Assembly: GCF_005239225.2 (NCBI RefSeq)
Contig: NC_133288.1
Coordinates: 22,884,169-22,948,168, forward strand
DNA: 64,000 nucleotides
Source: Populus alba
Taxonomy: Eukaryota > Streptophyta > Magnoliopsida > Malpighiales > Salicaceae
Direction: 5' to 3'
The notes under the pieces were generated by a model. It was given only the letters and a program-made list of their open reading frames with translations, was not told the origin of the DNA and did not search any database. The position numbers were made by a program, and so were the translations under genes. Shown piece by piece: positions 47,655 to 61,846 of this stretch (positions are counted from its first letter, which is position 1; each line of letters opens with the position of its first letter).

Positions 47655-49995
47655 TTAAGGATCCAATGGCCAAGATTCTCCAGGCAGTCTGATGGGAGTA
47701 TCTGACATCATCTGCAAGCCGGCTCTGCTAAAACCAATTGAAGTGGACATGTCATGGATTATGGTATCTGCAGCAGAAGCAGATCCTGAGAACCCCAGAA
47801 CATTGCTACTACGATCCATCTCAAAAAACAAGGGATTGTTTAGGTATGGATGTGGGCGAGTGATCTTATCCACACCACTGAAGGTAGCATCATGGGAAAA
47901 GCTTGCTTCAGTCTTCCACTGTTTAGAAACAGTACTGAATTGTTCCTTCAATGTGCAATCTTGATATGAGAGGATGGACTTGAGGAGCATCGATGGTGAC
48001 TGGCTGTTGTTGTCCGTGTTCGTGTTTTTATTGGTTGATGTGGCTGTGCTGTTGATGGAGATGGGAGTGGATGAGAAGGAGGGCTGCAAGCCATTTATTG
48101 ACAGGACATGGGATTGGGAAACAAGAGGGTTTGGCAGGCTCTTGAGGTCATTTTCATGGTGTTCAGGAATCAGAAAAGCGTTTTGGAGGGCATCAATTAC
48201 TTTGTTCTTGGATTGACATTGATCAAAAAACGATGCTGATGCATCAAGCAATGGAGGCAAAGAACCTGAATTGGCTGGTGAATAGACTTCCAAGAGGTGG
48301 TAGCCTTGTTCAGCTTGGAGAAACACATCCTTCTTCTCTCCTTTTTTGTGAAATATCCTGCAAATCACCCATTCATCCTGAAAACAATGGCCATTTCCAA
48401 GGAATATGAGAATAAAATATTAAAAATCAATTACAATAAACTTTATTACTTGCCATCTTCCCTTGATATAAGCCCGCAACAGTGTATCATGGGGAAAAAG
48501 CCACAGCATAATGCAACATTAATTGTATGTATAAAGTTTGAATACAAGGGTAACATTTTGAACCAGACAGAACAATAAATGGAAGTGTAACCATTGACAA
48601 CGGAACAGAGCTTATTAATCAAACCAATCACATCAAGCACTACCCTCCAAAGGTGAATAAACGAAGTGAAAATTGTCTAATCCGCGTGTACATGATCTTA
48701 TCCCAGTTAAGATGAACAAGTCAACTCAGAATCAAACAAAATATCACAGTAGCAAGCTAACTTGATTCCCACGGAGCACCTGTGGCGGGAAAAGGTGTCG
48801 GCGTTACATTACCTTACAAGTGTGACGGTAGGAGAAGTCACCGTCCAGGCGGTACTCGTGCATGACCCACTTGGTTTTTTCACCTCTAGGAGCTCTCCCT
48901 TTGTAGAAAACAAGGGTCTTTTTCATGCCAAGTAAAGCACCAGTGGAAGCACTGTATACCTCTCTGTCTTTGCCTGTGGCCTTCCAGTAGCCAGCTCCGG
49001 TGGCCCGATTTGTTCTCAGCCCTGTTGGGTACTTCCTGTCTCTCAAGCTGAAAAAGTACCATTCTCTTTCTCCCATCTTTGCCACATCTGATTAAACAAC
49101 AGGAGAACCAACACCACAACAGCATTAACACACACACACACAGACATGCTGCCCTTTCTCAAATGCACATTAATGAAATTGGGATTTTCTCAGAAGTTAA
49201 TGAATGCATGGTCAGATCAGTACAGTAAAAAAAAAGTTTCTAGAGGAGAATTAACTTAATTAATGGCTATGAGTGTATCATACTCAAATGCATAACAATG
49301 ACAACATAATTCATAAGTAATGAAAATATATATATCACAAAACATAAAGAGAAGCAACAATATGTGGGTAGAGGTCCAATTCTTTTGGCAAACACAGGAC
49401 CCATAATCTGGTTTTTTGCCCTCCAAGCGTAGCTAATTACATTATACATGTGCTCCTAGTTTGTCAGAAATTGGGTTCCCTTCAAGATAAGGCATGTTTT
49501 TCGGATGATCCAGTTATAGCTAGCCTAGCCTCAACTGAAAAGGGAGAGGCATCTTCAAGTAGAAGATGCAAAGAAGAGCTAGACATAATTTTGGAAACTA
49601 CCTGCAGTAGAGTATGTGTGTGTGTGTGTAGTATCAAGCAAGCTAAGTCATAGCAACAACCTAAAGCTAAAGGGAATATTCCGATCATTTTCTTTTGGCG
49701 GTGCCATGCATCTTGACATGAAGAAAAAATGAATGATAAAGCGATTCGGAAGCAAGCAGCGAGTAATAGCTAGCTAGGCGTAAATGTATATACCTGGAAG
49801 CTCCCAGGGTTCACATCTGTTAAGGTCAACCTCAGCAATTTCTACGCCACAAAAACTCCCATTAAACACCTTAGAAGCCAGATAAAAGGTTATAAGCTCT
49901 TCATCTGTAGGGTGGAATCTAAACCCCGGTGGCAACCCTTGGTCGTTTAGCCCTTCACTGCTTAGTTCACACAGCAGCTCTTCCATTGCCAACAT
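47655..49995 (-). CDS. CUC3: NAC transcription factor, CUP-SHAPED COTYLEDON 3 type
   Basis: CUC3 specifies organ boundaries and axillary meristems in the nucleus. Three exons join in frame to 399 residues: 49794-49995, 48813-49087, 47655-48377, with introns at the conserved NAC positions. The NAC domain (about residues 20-170) carries subdomain [21 protein letters not shown], then [78 protein letters not shown] and [11 protein letters not shown]. The start MLAMEELL resembles the CUC3 N-terminus; the in-frame ATG at 50013 adds only six residues. The regulatory C-terminus is Ser/Asn-rich with a run of Thr and Asn ([17 protein letters not shown]) and ends in a [14 protein letters not shown] tail. 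No miR164 target-like site was seen in exon 3, as expected for CUC3 but not CUC1/CUC2. Synteny with PHT1 and XCP2 also supports CUC3. Confidence 0.92.
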
Positions 49996-52050
49996 CTTCA
50001 CACGCACACACAAAGAGAAACACAGAGTATTGAGGTTGTAAAAACGGGAAAGAGGGTCGTTGATTGGGATTTGGGAGTGAAGGAAAGGAAATGGTTTGTT
50101 TTGGCATGCAATTTATAGGAGCACTGAAACCAAAGGAGATGGGAAAATGCGGGCGTGAGAGAGAGAGATTGAAGAATGGGAAAGAAGGGAGATAGATTTG
50201 GCCTCATAAAAGCTCAGTGGGGGCCTTCACAACGGCACCTGAAAAGCTCCCCAATCAGGCAAATTTTCTGAGAGTTTTTCTAAGGGAAAATGAGTGACCA
50301 GAGATTAATTTTGTGTTTTTGTGAGGATGGGAAGGTAGTAAATCTTAAGGGGTCAGCACGTTTATGGGTCCCTCTATCACTACAAATTGATCAATCAAAT
50401 GCCCCATGGGAAAAGTGTTGACTAAACACCTTCTATGTCTTCTTCTTCGGTAGACACTTGGTTTTGTGACCTTCGCATCTCATGGAAGAACATCGTCAAC
50501 ACAAGAAAAATTTATTTTGGTGGCTTTAGCAGTAATTTTTTTTTACCGGAATTTGACTACCCATCATCTTTCTCTTTTCTATTTAACAAAGAACTGAAAA
50601 AATAATAAAATATATTTTTATATTAAAATTAAACTTTTAAAAAATTAGACTAACTTGAATTATATAATTTTTGTTATTTTTTAACTTTAAAAATCTAAAT
50701 GTGTTTTTTTTAATTCTTTGTCACGCCGTCCATGTTTGAGGTTTTTTGTTTTATTATGGTTTATTTTCTTTTAATTTCATCCAAGAAATCAAAGCAATTT
50801 ACTTGCAATTATAATTAATTACTCAAAATTAAAATTTAAAAAATCAAAATAAATTATTAAAAAATACACAGTTGATCCATTAATGTCACGTCGTTTTATG
50901 AATAAAGACAGCTATTTTAACTTTTTTTTTTTTTTAAATGAGACGGGGACTAGAGCATATAAACCAACACATTTTAAAATATATATATATATTTTTTTAT
51001 CATCGAGTAGAAAAAAGAATATTAACTCAACCCTTCCTAGTTAAATGTGAAGGGTTAAGGCAACAGCTTTCGAAGCATTTAAATATTCCCCTATGAAACG
51101 AAATAAATTATGTACCACGAGCTATATATTCTAGACGAGGAGCAATTAGTCTAGCATCGAAAATATAATCGAATAATTTCGAGTTGCAACAGCATTTGCA
51201 AAGCCTACCTGTTGTGATAGCAAACATTACTTTTACTTGAGTCTATATGGCCTTGAAAATATTAAAAAATTAATATGAAATGAAAAAAAATACTGGGATG
51301 ATATAAACAAACGGGACCCCAGAGGGATGACATGAAGCAAATTAGAGGGATTGGAGCAATGATCTCCATGATAAAAAGGAGGTGCCGAGCATTATGGTTG
51401 GCCTTGCAGAGATTTTTATGATGCGTGCGTGCGTGTGTGAGCAAGTTTACACAGAGGTAGGAGGCAGATAGAGGCTAGCATCCTGAAATAGTGAGATCAT
51501 CCTGATAACCTAATTCTTTATTGCTATGCTGCTGCTACTGGTTCTTACCCTAGCTATAGTGGAGAATGAGTAAAGAAGATACAGAGCAGCCATGGATTCC
51601 GTGAGATATTTCGTGCACGTATCTTCACTCCTTTCCATGCCTCTGTTCTACGCTGTTTAACGAGCTTTTATTCTCTCAAGGAACAGACTGGTTAAAACAA
51701 ATTCAAAAAAAAAATTAATAAAAAAAAATCTGGAATCAACTCTCTCCTGGAACTTGAACTCATCATCGAGCACCAGCGCTGCACAGGGGAACATGCATGC
51801 GAACATGACTAGGAACAGTACAATAGGAAAAGAAGAAATCAGAAGACGTCGTGAATTTGGATACTACTTTGGACCCCTGTGCTTCCTCATCTAGCTACCT
51901 ACTTGTATAGATTCTTTGTTGATGCTAAGTTGATGCTAAAACGCTAGTTGCGTAGCGTGTGTTTGTAAAAATATTTGAAAATAAATTTTAATTTTGATTG
52001 TTGTTTTTTCGGTATTGTAATTTTAATTAGTATAAAAATTGATTGAGCAT

Positions 52051-52233
52051 ATTTTTTTATTACCGAATAAAAAACAACAAATAATCCTATTCCTTTGTTT
52101 ATTTGAACATGAATTATCCTATTCCTTTGTTTATTTTTTTATTACCGAATAAAAAACAACAAATAATCCTATTCCTTTTCGAGGGTTAACATCGTCCCTG
52201 CATTTATTTGAACATGAATTATCCTATTCCTTT
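52051..52233. repeat. Interleaved direct repeats
   Basis: A block with ATTACCGAATAAAAAACAAC occurs at 52059 and again 82 bases later at 52141. A second word (TTTATTTGAACATGAATTAT) occurs at about 52098 and 52203, so the segment is a partial duplication of an older pair. Confidence 0.75.
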
Positions 52234-53539
52234 GTTTTCACTGGTTTTTTTTTAAAAAAACAATTGAAGAAAATGTCGTTTCATCAAATAATATAAAAAA
52301 AATATTCTCTACACGTCTCTTTCCCTTCTCTCTACCACTCTTGCCTGCAGCAACTGTTAACCAGACTTGGAATAGAAATTCAATTCATGTGGTGTCCATC
52401 ATCCCATTTTTCACTCCAAGATTGAAAAATTTGTTGCCTGTTCTCATCAGTACTGAGAATCTAGGGTTCAGAAGAGAGGATTGGTTCCTCGCACGGAATT
52501 TCATTACTATTTCTTCGTGTGGTTGGTTCCATGATTTTCAGATTTTGATGAACTTGGATTCAAGAATAAAACTTTCATTGTAAGCACATTATTTTCTTGT
52601 CACTGTTTTACTCCTCTAGATATTGATGATTTTTTGGTCTTTAGAATTGTTGTTGTACCGTGATTTTAAAAAAAATTAATTTATTTTAGCTTCAAATTAA
52701 TTTTTTTTAATATTTTTAGATCATTTTAATGTATTGATATTAAAAATAAAATTTTTTAAAATAAAAAATATATTATTTTAATATTTTTTCAAAAAATAAA
52801 TATATTTTTAAAAAACAACCTCTATCACAAATCCAAAATACATACTAAAGTTGGAGATTAAGAAAGTCTCAAAGATGAGGACAGAGTTTTTATTGCTATT
52901 CCAGGCTGCGTCTGTGCACATGAAATGCGACACTACGTCATACACAAACAACATTTGATCATTAGTTTTGAACCAGATATGAGCTCACCCTATGTTGTGG
53001 GTCTGTATTTTTCTCTGTGAAAAAAAAATATCTAGATACTGCAAGCGTGTTTTAAATCAATAAGAAAAATAATTTACTTGAATTACAGCCTTGATTGGGA
53101 TTAATAAGTTGATTTTATTTTAATAAGATAATAAAAAAATTAACAACAGTAGTAAATGAACAAAATAAAATTAAAAAAAAGACTAAGATAACTGAGAAAA
53201 AAAATTTTTTTGAAAGTATATAATTGGATAAAAAAAAATAAAAAAATCAAGATAGTTGGATGATAAGGGGAGAAAAACTCGTGTTAATTCATAAAACACA
53301 TGGCTTAGGTCATGAGATAGGGTGAACCTTATAGAAAAGGAATTTAAGCAAACTATAAAGCCTTTTTCAATTTAAAAATTTAATATTGAATAATAAAATT
53401 AAAAAATATATATAAAATAAAAGCAGATGCCGGTCTACATTAATTTTTTTAAACCCGTGACCCAAGTTATTAAACTAGAAATACCATATATAAAAAATAA
53501 TGAAACTCAACCTAAACAAATCAAACGTTAAATAATAAA

Positions 53540-53745
53540 TTATCACTATCACTATTCACTATTGTTGTTATCGTTATTACCATCATTATAATAATTATTA
53601 TTATTATTATTATCATGGCTACTATTATTATAATTATTATTAATAAGTAATATCATTGTCATTATCACTATTACTATTGTTATTATTATTATTATCAACT
53701 TCATTCTTATTCTTCTTCTTCTTATTATCATTAAATACATCATCA
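53540..53745. repeat. Compound TTA/ATT microsatellite
   Basis: Repeated ATT, TTA, CTT and CAT triplets run for about 200 bases. Frames on both strands are open only because of the triplet structure. Confidence 0.85.
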
Positions 53746-56700
53746 CCTTTAACCAAACCATTAATTACAAAAAAAAAAACCTTGAGGAAAAGATGCAAAT
53801 ACCCCTATTTAAATGGCCTAATTTTCTGTGATCCAAAGAACAAACATGTAATTGTATTAGACAATTTAAAACAAAAAAACTAAAACATCCTTGTACAACA
53901 ATGTTAGTTTTTTTTAATTATTATTCTAGAGGTATTTTTGTTATTTTACCGTGCATAAAAATATGGAATCATTGAAAACACTTTCAAATAAATTAATAGT
54001 GACTAATGTACCGTGTGAAAATACTGAAATATCCCTGAACCAAAAGCTAGCTATTTTTTTTTTTGTTAAGGTTATAGATGTCATGTTATTGTAGTGAATA
54101 GTAACATGAATTTATTGTTGCGATACAAATCCCAGGTTCATGACTAGCAACGCAAGAGTGGTGTTATCAGGACACCCCCACCTGTGCCAAGCCTCGAAAC
54201 ACACATATCATAAAAAAAAAAATATAATTCACATTGTTTTGTAAACTTTTTAGGCATTTCATCACTAGAATAAAACAAAACAAGAGTTTGTAATACTTAT
54301 TACATTAACTAAATTCCAAATGTTAAATAAAATTATGTAATAGTGGGGTGTCTAAAATTTTGAAATAAAAAACTAAAAGAATGTTATCCGTACTCATTAT
54401 ATAATCAACATACATAAATATTTATGTTACATGCATATTAAAGATTATCTTATTAAAGATCATTAAAAAAAATGTCAGCAAAACCTTAATAGATACGGAA
54501 AACACTAAAAAAACAACTCAATACAAGTAACATAAAAGATTAAAACTCCTAGCTCAGAGATCAAAACATAATTATAAAGTTGAATACTGCCGGTCAACCA
54601 TTATCACAGGTCAACCGGTCGACTAATATCAACCAACCAACCACTCGACTGACAACAACCAATTAACTGATCGACTAATTCAACCAATCGATCAATTAGT
54701 TGATTGAGATTTTGAGCAAGACTAACACCCTAAATATCAATTATAATTCATAGATAATTCAATTATCTAATCATGATTAAAACCCTAAGTCTTCTTAAAA
54801 CCTTCCACAATTAATTTCCGACTAAGAAAAACAATAAAGAAGGAGATACTTGCTTATTTCTAAACGTTCTTGAAACCAAAACTTTAAGTTCAAAGCTGAT
54901 TTTTTAGTGTATATGGGTGTTGGTCATGACAAAGACGAAAAAAAAAAAAGAACATAGGAAAAACAATTTTCCTTGCAACCATTTTTTTTTAATATTTAGA
55001 TTAGTTGGGTTGTGTTTGGGCTTAATTCTAGGCTTATGATGGTCCAAGAATAGAGTCTTATATTTATAGCCTCAATGAACTTGCTTTTTTTTTTAGTAGT
55101 TTGTTTGTTTTGTTATTGCTCTTTAGCATTCCCGGGATAAAGTTGATTTGGTTTGAACATCAATCTGATTAAAAGTTATTTGGTTTGGAACTGTGTTTCA
55201 AACTATGTTTATAAAAGAATTAAGAATTTTTTTTATGTAAAATTATTTTTTTATGTTTCTGAATAGTTTTAATGTGCCAAATTTTAAAATATTTTTTTAA
55301 ACAAATAAAAAAATATTTTAAAATAAAAAAATACCATGAAAGTGGAGGGGGGGTGATCTTTGGGTAAGAATTGGTGTCGGGGTTGCACGTGTAGCTGGAG
55401 CAGGTAAAACAACAAGTTTCCATGGCTGGCAGCTGTATAACTATGTAGATCTTAGTAACTCTCCCAAGTAAAAGATAACAGTCAGGCACCGGCCAGAATA
55501 TCTAATCCTAAAGAGTAAAGACTGCTACTACTACATAATTTTCCTCACATGTTACATAAGCCTACACACCACCTACTGCTGTTGCCTACTTGTTTCATAT
55601 ATATCAATATTGCTTCCCTTTTTACTCTTTCTTTTTTCACCTTCGTAGCGACCGAGGCCTCTGTCTGATTACCCTCAAGTGCATGATCACATGTGATAGA
55701 TAGTAGGCAGTAACCACTCCCCTACGCCTCTTCCGCCTTCTGGCATTGCCACGCCTCCTATTTGACATTAAATTATTCATGTCATTCTTCTCAAAGAGAG
55801 AAGGACAGAGACAGCAAAGACGTAAGATTTATAGCCAGGTCTTTGGATCATAGACTTCCCTAATACTACTGGTGCTAGCAGTTATAAGATCTGGGAATTA
55901 GGTTAGAGGGAATGCTGCAGCGATATCATGGATGGCTTTAGAGGAAAAATATTCATCTATATATATATCCCCGGCTCAAGGAGGTGATTTCTTGGTGTTT
56001 TAAACGCACGCAGGTGCAACTGTAGTACAAGTTAATCAAGTATAGAAAAGGAATCTTCATTGATGAGAAGCCTCAAATCTCCAGTGAGATTACAAGAATA
56101 AGAACATATTCTATTGAGGGCTATGGTAAATTTGTAAAGAAAGTGCTAGCTAGATGGAAACTGTCACTAGCGAGACGAGATAATACTGGTGGCATGGTAA
56201 TAAATAGAGTGGTTAGGAAAGAACTGGCAGGCTGGCACCATGCTCTCCTCTACTACAAAATAATACGGAGAACACTTCGAGGAAGAAGGACAATCTAAAG
56301 CAAGCGAAGTCAGAACCCATTATTGATCACTCCAGCATCCCATATCCCTTTCCTACCTCTGCTAGGATTCAGCCCTTCAATGTCATGTTTATATTTCACA
56401 ATTTTTCAATGATCGAACTCATTATTTTCCATCAACTGGAGCTCGCCGAGCTCTCTCATCACTTCAGCTCCTGTAGAATTATAAGTGGAAAAGGGGGCCA
56501 ATCCACTTACAGGCTTGGGATCTATTTCGGGGCAAACATCTTTAATTTCATGCCCCTTCAACTTGCTTGCGGCATGCAATGATAATAGCACCTATTATTT
56601 CTTGTTGTTATATATTAGAAAAATGAATTTCATTCAAATCGAAATTCTTTAAACAGTAAGAGGCATGGTTTCGTGACAAGGAGTCTTTTGTACTTGTAAA

Positions 56701-58238
56701 GAAGTTATGAGGAGTTGCAAGATTAAGAAATCATGGTTTTCTTCATTACAATTTCATGCAAATGATACGCTTTTATGCACACGGGCGAGGTGAGAATTGT
56801 TGATGCATGGAGGTGACTCATTCCAGCAGACACATTGTGTAGCTAGGCCATGGCTGTTGCCAGCGTATCTCTGAACCGCAATAGCTTGTTTATCGTTCAG
56901 TGCAGGAATAGGGCTATCTTTAATTTTCCCTTCCCATATTCGGTAGGCCATGAATTTCAAGCTTACGCTGTGTTTGGGAACCAGAAAAAAGGAAGCAGAG
57001 AGAACGAGGGGAGGAAAATAACTCCCTTTTCGTTTTGTGGTTAATTAAGGAAATTTTACTAATTGTATTTCACTTTCTCTCGAAAAATGGAGAGATTGAT
57101 TTCTGTGGTCCCTTGTAAAGCAACTCCATCCTCCTTCCTTCTCTCTTCACATCTCCCTTCTTCTTCCCAGAACAGTGGAAATAATTTGAACTTTCCTCTC
57201 TCACTGGTCATTCCCTTCCTCCAACTTTCCATTTCTCCCAAGCACGTTGTAAATGTCAGGAGTGTAGCTTTTTGCTGCATTTAATCCCATCAACTCTCAA
57301 TCAGCTGATAATCAGCCCTCTGCATTCAAAGCAGGCTCTCAAATTGGATCACATAATTGTCGTTATACAGAAAACAACAGCTCACTGGGATTATTGTCGT
57401 GTTATTGAATTAAAGTTGATAAATGGAAGAAGGGCATCCAAAGGACATGCAATTAGAGAAAAAGGACTGTCGAGAAACCAGTCTGAGTTTCATAATGCAT
57501 CTATGCAGGCACAGAGGCTTTAAATTCCAACAGCGCGGACAGGCCTATGCTCAGTGATGGACCACCATCGAGACGTTGCTGGACTATGGGCTCTAGCCCA
57601 TTTCCATACCAATATCTGCTGCTGTGAGGACACTTAAGCCCATCAACATGACTGTCTTCGACGAGGAGGCCTGATCTTTTTTTTCTTCATTATTTTCTCA
57701 TCTTAGATGGTTAATTAGAACTAACGCCTACATAGCAAGTTACATTTACACGAAATATTACACGTGACCTTTAAGCAACGGTCTTCACCCCTTATTATTT
57801 AAATAAAAAAACCCTCATTGCTTAATTTCAAATTCAACTGATCTTTAATCTATAAGGATTTTTATGTTTTTTAGGTAGCTTTTGATAAATATACCCAGAT
57901 AAAAAGGACAAAATAGTTGAAATAAAAAATCCATGTTTTCATGTTTTTCTTTTCTTTTCTTTTTATCGTGAAAGAACAAAAATCCATTATAAAACAATCT
58001 CAGAAAAAACAAATTTATTTTTATATTTTTATTTTCATTTCTTTAACCAAAAGCGTTTTGTTCTTTTTATATTTATTTTTTGCATTTCGGATACCAACCA
58101 AATACAGTTATCATAATTTTAGGGGGAAATGCCCTTTTGTATTTTTTTTTTATTTTATTTTTTTAAATTGTTCATTCATAATACATACATACATACGTAC
58201 ATGTACATACACGTATATATGTGATATCGTATGCTTAG

Positions 58239-58249
58239 ATTGAAAGCAA
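58239..58249 (+). promoter_or_regulatory. Candidate tracheary-element (TERE-like) cis element of XCP2
   Basis: ATTGAAAGCAA matches the published tracheary-element-regulating element consensus CTTNAAAGCNA at 10 of 11 positions, about 180 bp upstream of the XCP2 start. A second imperfect copy, CTTGAAGCAA (one A missing), lies at 58308-58317. Such elements are targets of VND/MYB46-class xylem regulators in other XCP promoters; function here is inference. Confidence 0.5.
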
Positions 58250-58347
58250 TCAAAAGAACCAATCTTTAAGTCTCAGTATTCAGAAAGTAAACAATCCAAG
58301 CACTTTACTTGAAGCAACACATGCCGCATACAGCAAAGGGCATAACC

Positions 58348-58355
58348 TATATATA
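58348..58355 (+). promoter_or_regulatory. TATA box of XCP2
   Basis: TATATATA followed by CCACCCC lies 74 bp upstream of the XCP2 start codon, giving a short leader typical of strongly and specifically expressed genes. Confidence 0.65.
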
Positions 58356-58428
58356 CCACCCCTCCCCTTCCTTCATCTCCATCCTTCCACTCAACAATTT
58401 TTCCCATTCTCAAATTCAAACAGCTCAA

Positions 58429-59785
<1,357 letters not shown>

Positions 59786-61846
59786 CATGCTTAAATGTCC
59801 TAAATTTGTGCTTTTCCCCTTTTTATTTACTATTTCTAAAATCTGCATGTCACGGGGACGATGATGTCTTGTAATAATTCATTTTCTAAATTCATGTCCA
59901 CTCAAGCTCATGTTTTCTCTGCTACTACAGCATGCCCCGAAAAAATGTATTAGCATCCCCATGTTCTGTTACAGCTTCCTTAACTCCATTCTGGCTATCT
60001 ATCACGTTCATCAAATTATTGTAGGCTTACAAATGAGGATGAAAACCGCATGATGATAATAAGCACAGCTATAGCTAGCAGTACCTCCCTTAGTTCATCA
60101 CCACCACAGGCTGTATTTTCATCGCCGAAACCACTACCACGGAAGCTAACGGTGACCTGATCACCATCGCGTCTTGCTTTTTCTTTCTCATCTTCTTTTT
60201 TATCTTGGTCGCCAGGATTTACAGCATTTTCTGCATCTTTCCCTTGTCAACCACAACTTCCATCAGCGCTAGCGAAAAACAATCATTGATATTATTGAAA
60301 TCGTCATCAAAGTTTGGCAGATTAGTAGCGAAATCCCTCCGGTGAGGTTATGAACAGTTTCCCTCGATTTTCAAAGGTTCTTCCCATCTTGTAATAATTG
60401 AAATCGTTGTCAAGATTTAGCTTAGCTCTGTTCCACTGAAAGTCTGTTAAGCTTTCTGCATGATCTACGTGTACACAACTGACTATTTAGAACTATGAGA
60501 CTCATCAGAACCACCTACATCAAAAACCCTTTTTGTTCTGTTTTGTTCTGTTCTTCTCTCACTCCCATTTGTCTGTCCTGTCCACAATCCATCCACACCG
60601 TCTCAAAAATCAACTTTTAAATAATTTTTTTTCAATTCCTTCTGTTTTAATTAACTTTAAACTGTTAAGAACTTGACAATGAATCACAGGAGGCAATTGT
60701 TGGCCTGTTGTGTGATTGACTGTCCAGTTTCAGTTCATGAAAAGTGTGAAAAGTTTAAGCTCCCCCCAACCACGCACCACTTCTGGGAAAGAAGCTACAA
60801 ACCAAACCAAGAGAGATATCTCTACTCCAAAAAGTCAAGACAACGCTGGGAATTTCCTAAGACTTCATGAGTGTTTTTATCTTAATTAATTAGTCATCCA
60901 AGTTTAATCACTTCAATTACATCATGGTGACGGTAACAAAATGGACCTTGTGCACTCAACCTTCTCTTTCCTTTTAGACGTCAAGGATTGTGTTGAGGAA
61001 GTGATGAGGAAGACATGCTGAAGGTATGAATTTGCATACCATTGCTGCATTAGTAAATCATCTTTGCCCATAGAGGTGACGCTTGGATAATATCTAGTTG
61101 TTCTTCAACTCATAACTTCGGATTTGGGACGACTGAATCAGCATAGAAACGTTAAATATTGGTTTGCCTTACTGGCTAGCATATATTCCTTGACTGCTCA
61201 GCTTGGATGTAAATTTGTCTACTCTATCTTGGCACCATGCTTGGTATTATGGCAAGCCAAGCTTGTGTATGTGCATCTTTTGTGTTCATGAATTACAAGA
61301 TAACCTCTACAGTTATGGGTTCTTGATGAAGTGTTTATTGTACTGTTGGGAAAGTATGTTATGCAATTGCATATGTAGAAAATATAGTAATAATACCCGA
61401 CCTAGCTCGAGTTCAAGATTTACAGATTTACATGTCAACTCAAACTAAGAATTTTTTATAAATTAACTAAAATGACATCCTTTTTAAGTAAAACCCGATT
61501 TAAGCTAAAATTTGGTAAAAAAACATGGTAAATGTAGAATAATTAAACACTATTTTAAAAGGATAGAGAAGTAATAGTACAAATTTATCATTAAATATTT
61601 ACATAAATATTTCTGAGAGTTTTAGAGTTCAATCATCTAATAGGACACCAGCTAAAATCTAGTGCTTCGAGGTTGGAAAAACAAAGAAGAGAAGAGAAGA
61701 AATCGTAGCAGATCTATCTAGATCGATTTTCTTGTCCAGAAAACAGTGTTTTTAGTTCTTCACAAAGCAATCACTTCTTCAGGGACAGAGGTATTTGGGT
61801 GGCGATCAGCATCCATCAAACATCTGAATAAGCACAGCTCACTGTT
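59786..61846. other. Convergent spacer between XCP2 and PHT1
   Basis: Mostly non-coding. Two possible gene fragments: a minus-strand frame of about 75 codons ending at 60016 with an acidic/basic region and a hydrophobic C-terminus (LREVLLAIAVLIII), and a plus-strand frame at 60673-60870 containing CCVIDCPVSVHEKC, which resembles part of a plant PHD/zinc-finger motif. Neither is a complete gene. Confidence 0.4.

Larger units (their letters stand above)
49996..58238. other. 8.4-kb divergent spacer between CUC3 and XCP2
   Basis: The largest gene-free interval in the window. It holds the promoters of both divergent genes. Contents seen: AT-rich dispersed-repeat copies (52650-52830, 55240-55340), interspersed direct repeats at 52051-52233, a TTA/ATT trinucleotide region at 53540-53745, a CAACCA/TCGAC low-complexity patch at 54590-54720, and a CATA/TACA run near 58178-58220. 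Short frames throughout show no family likeness. The span 55350-57550 is less AT-rich and could be transcribed, but I cannot define a gene. Confidence 0.5.

Noticed and set aside
53552..53883. Ile/Asn-rich and Leu/Ser-rich frames in the triplet repeat region
   Set aside because: Open only because of the TTA/ATT microsatellite.
54590..54720. Satellite or CRISPR-like array in the CAACCA/TCGAC patch
   Set aside because: The words are irregularly spaced with no constant repeat or spacer length; it is low-complexity sequence in a plant genome.
57059..57523. Overlapping frames on both strands near 57.1-57.5 kb
   Set aside because: No family motif, no partner exons and no clear promoter; probably chance frames in less AT-rich DNA.
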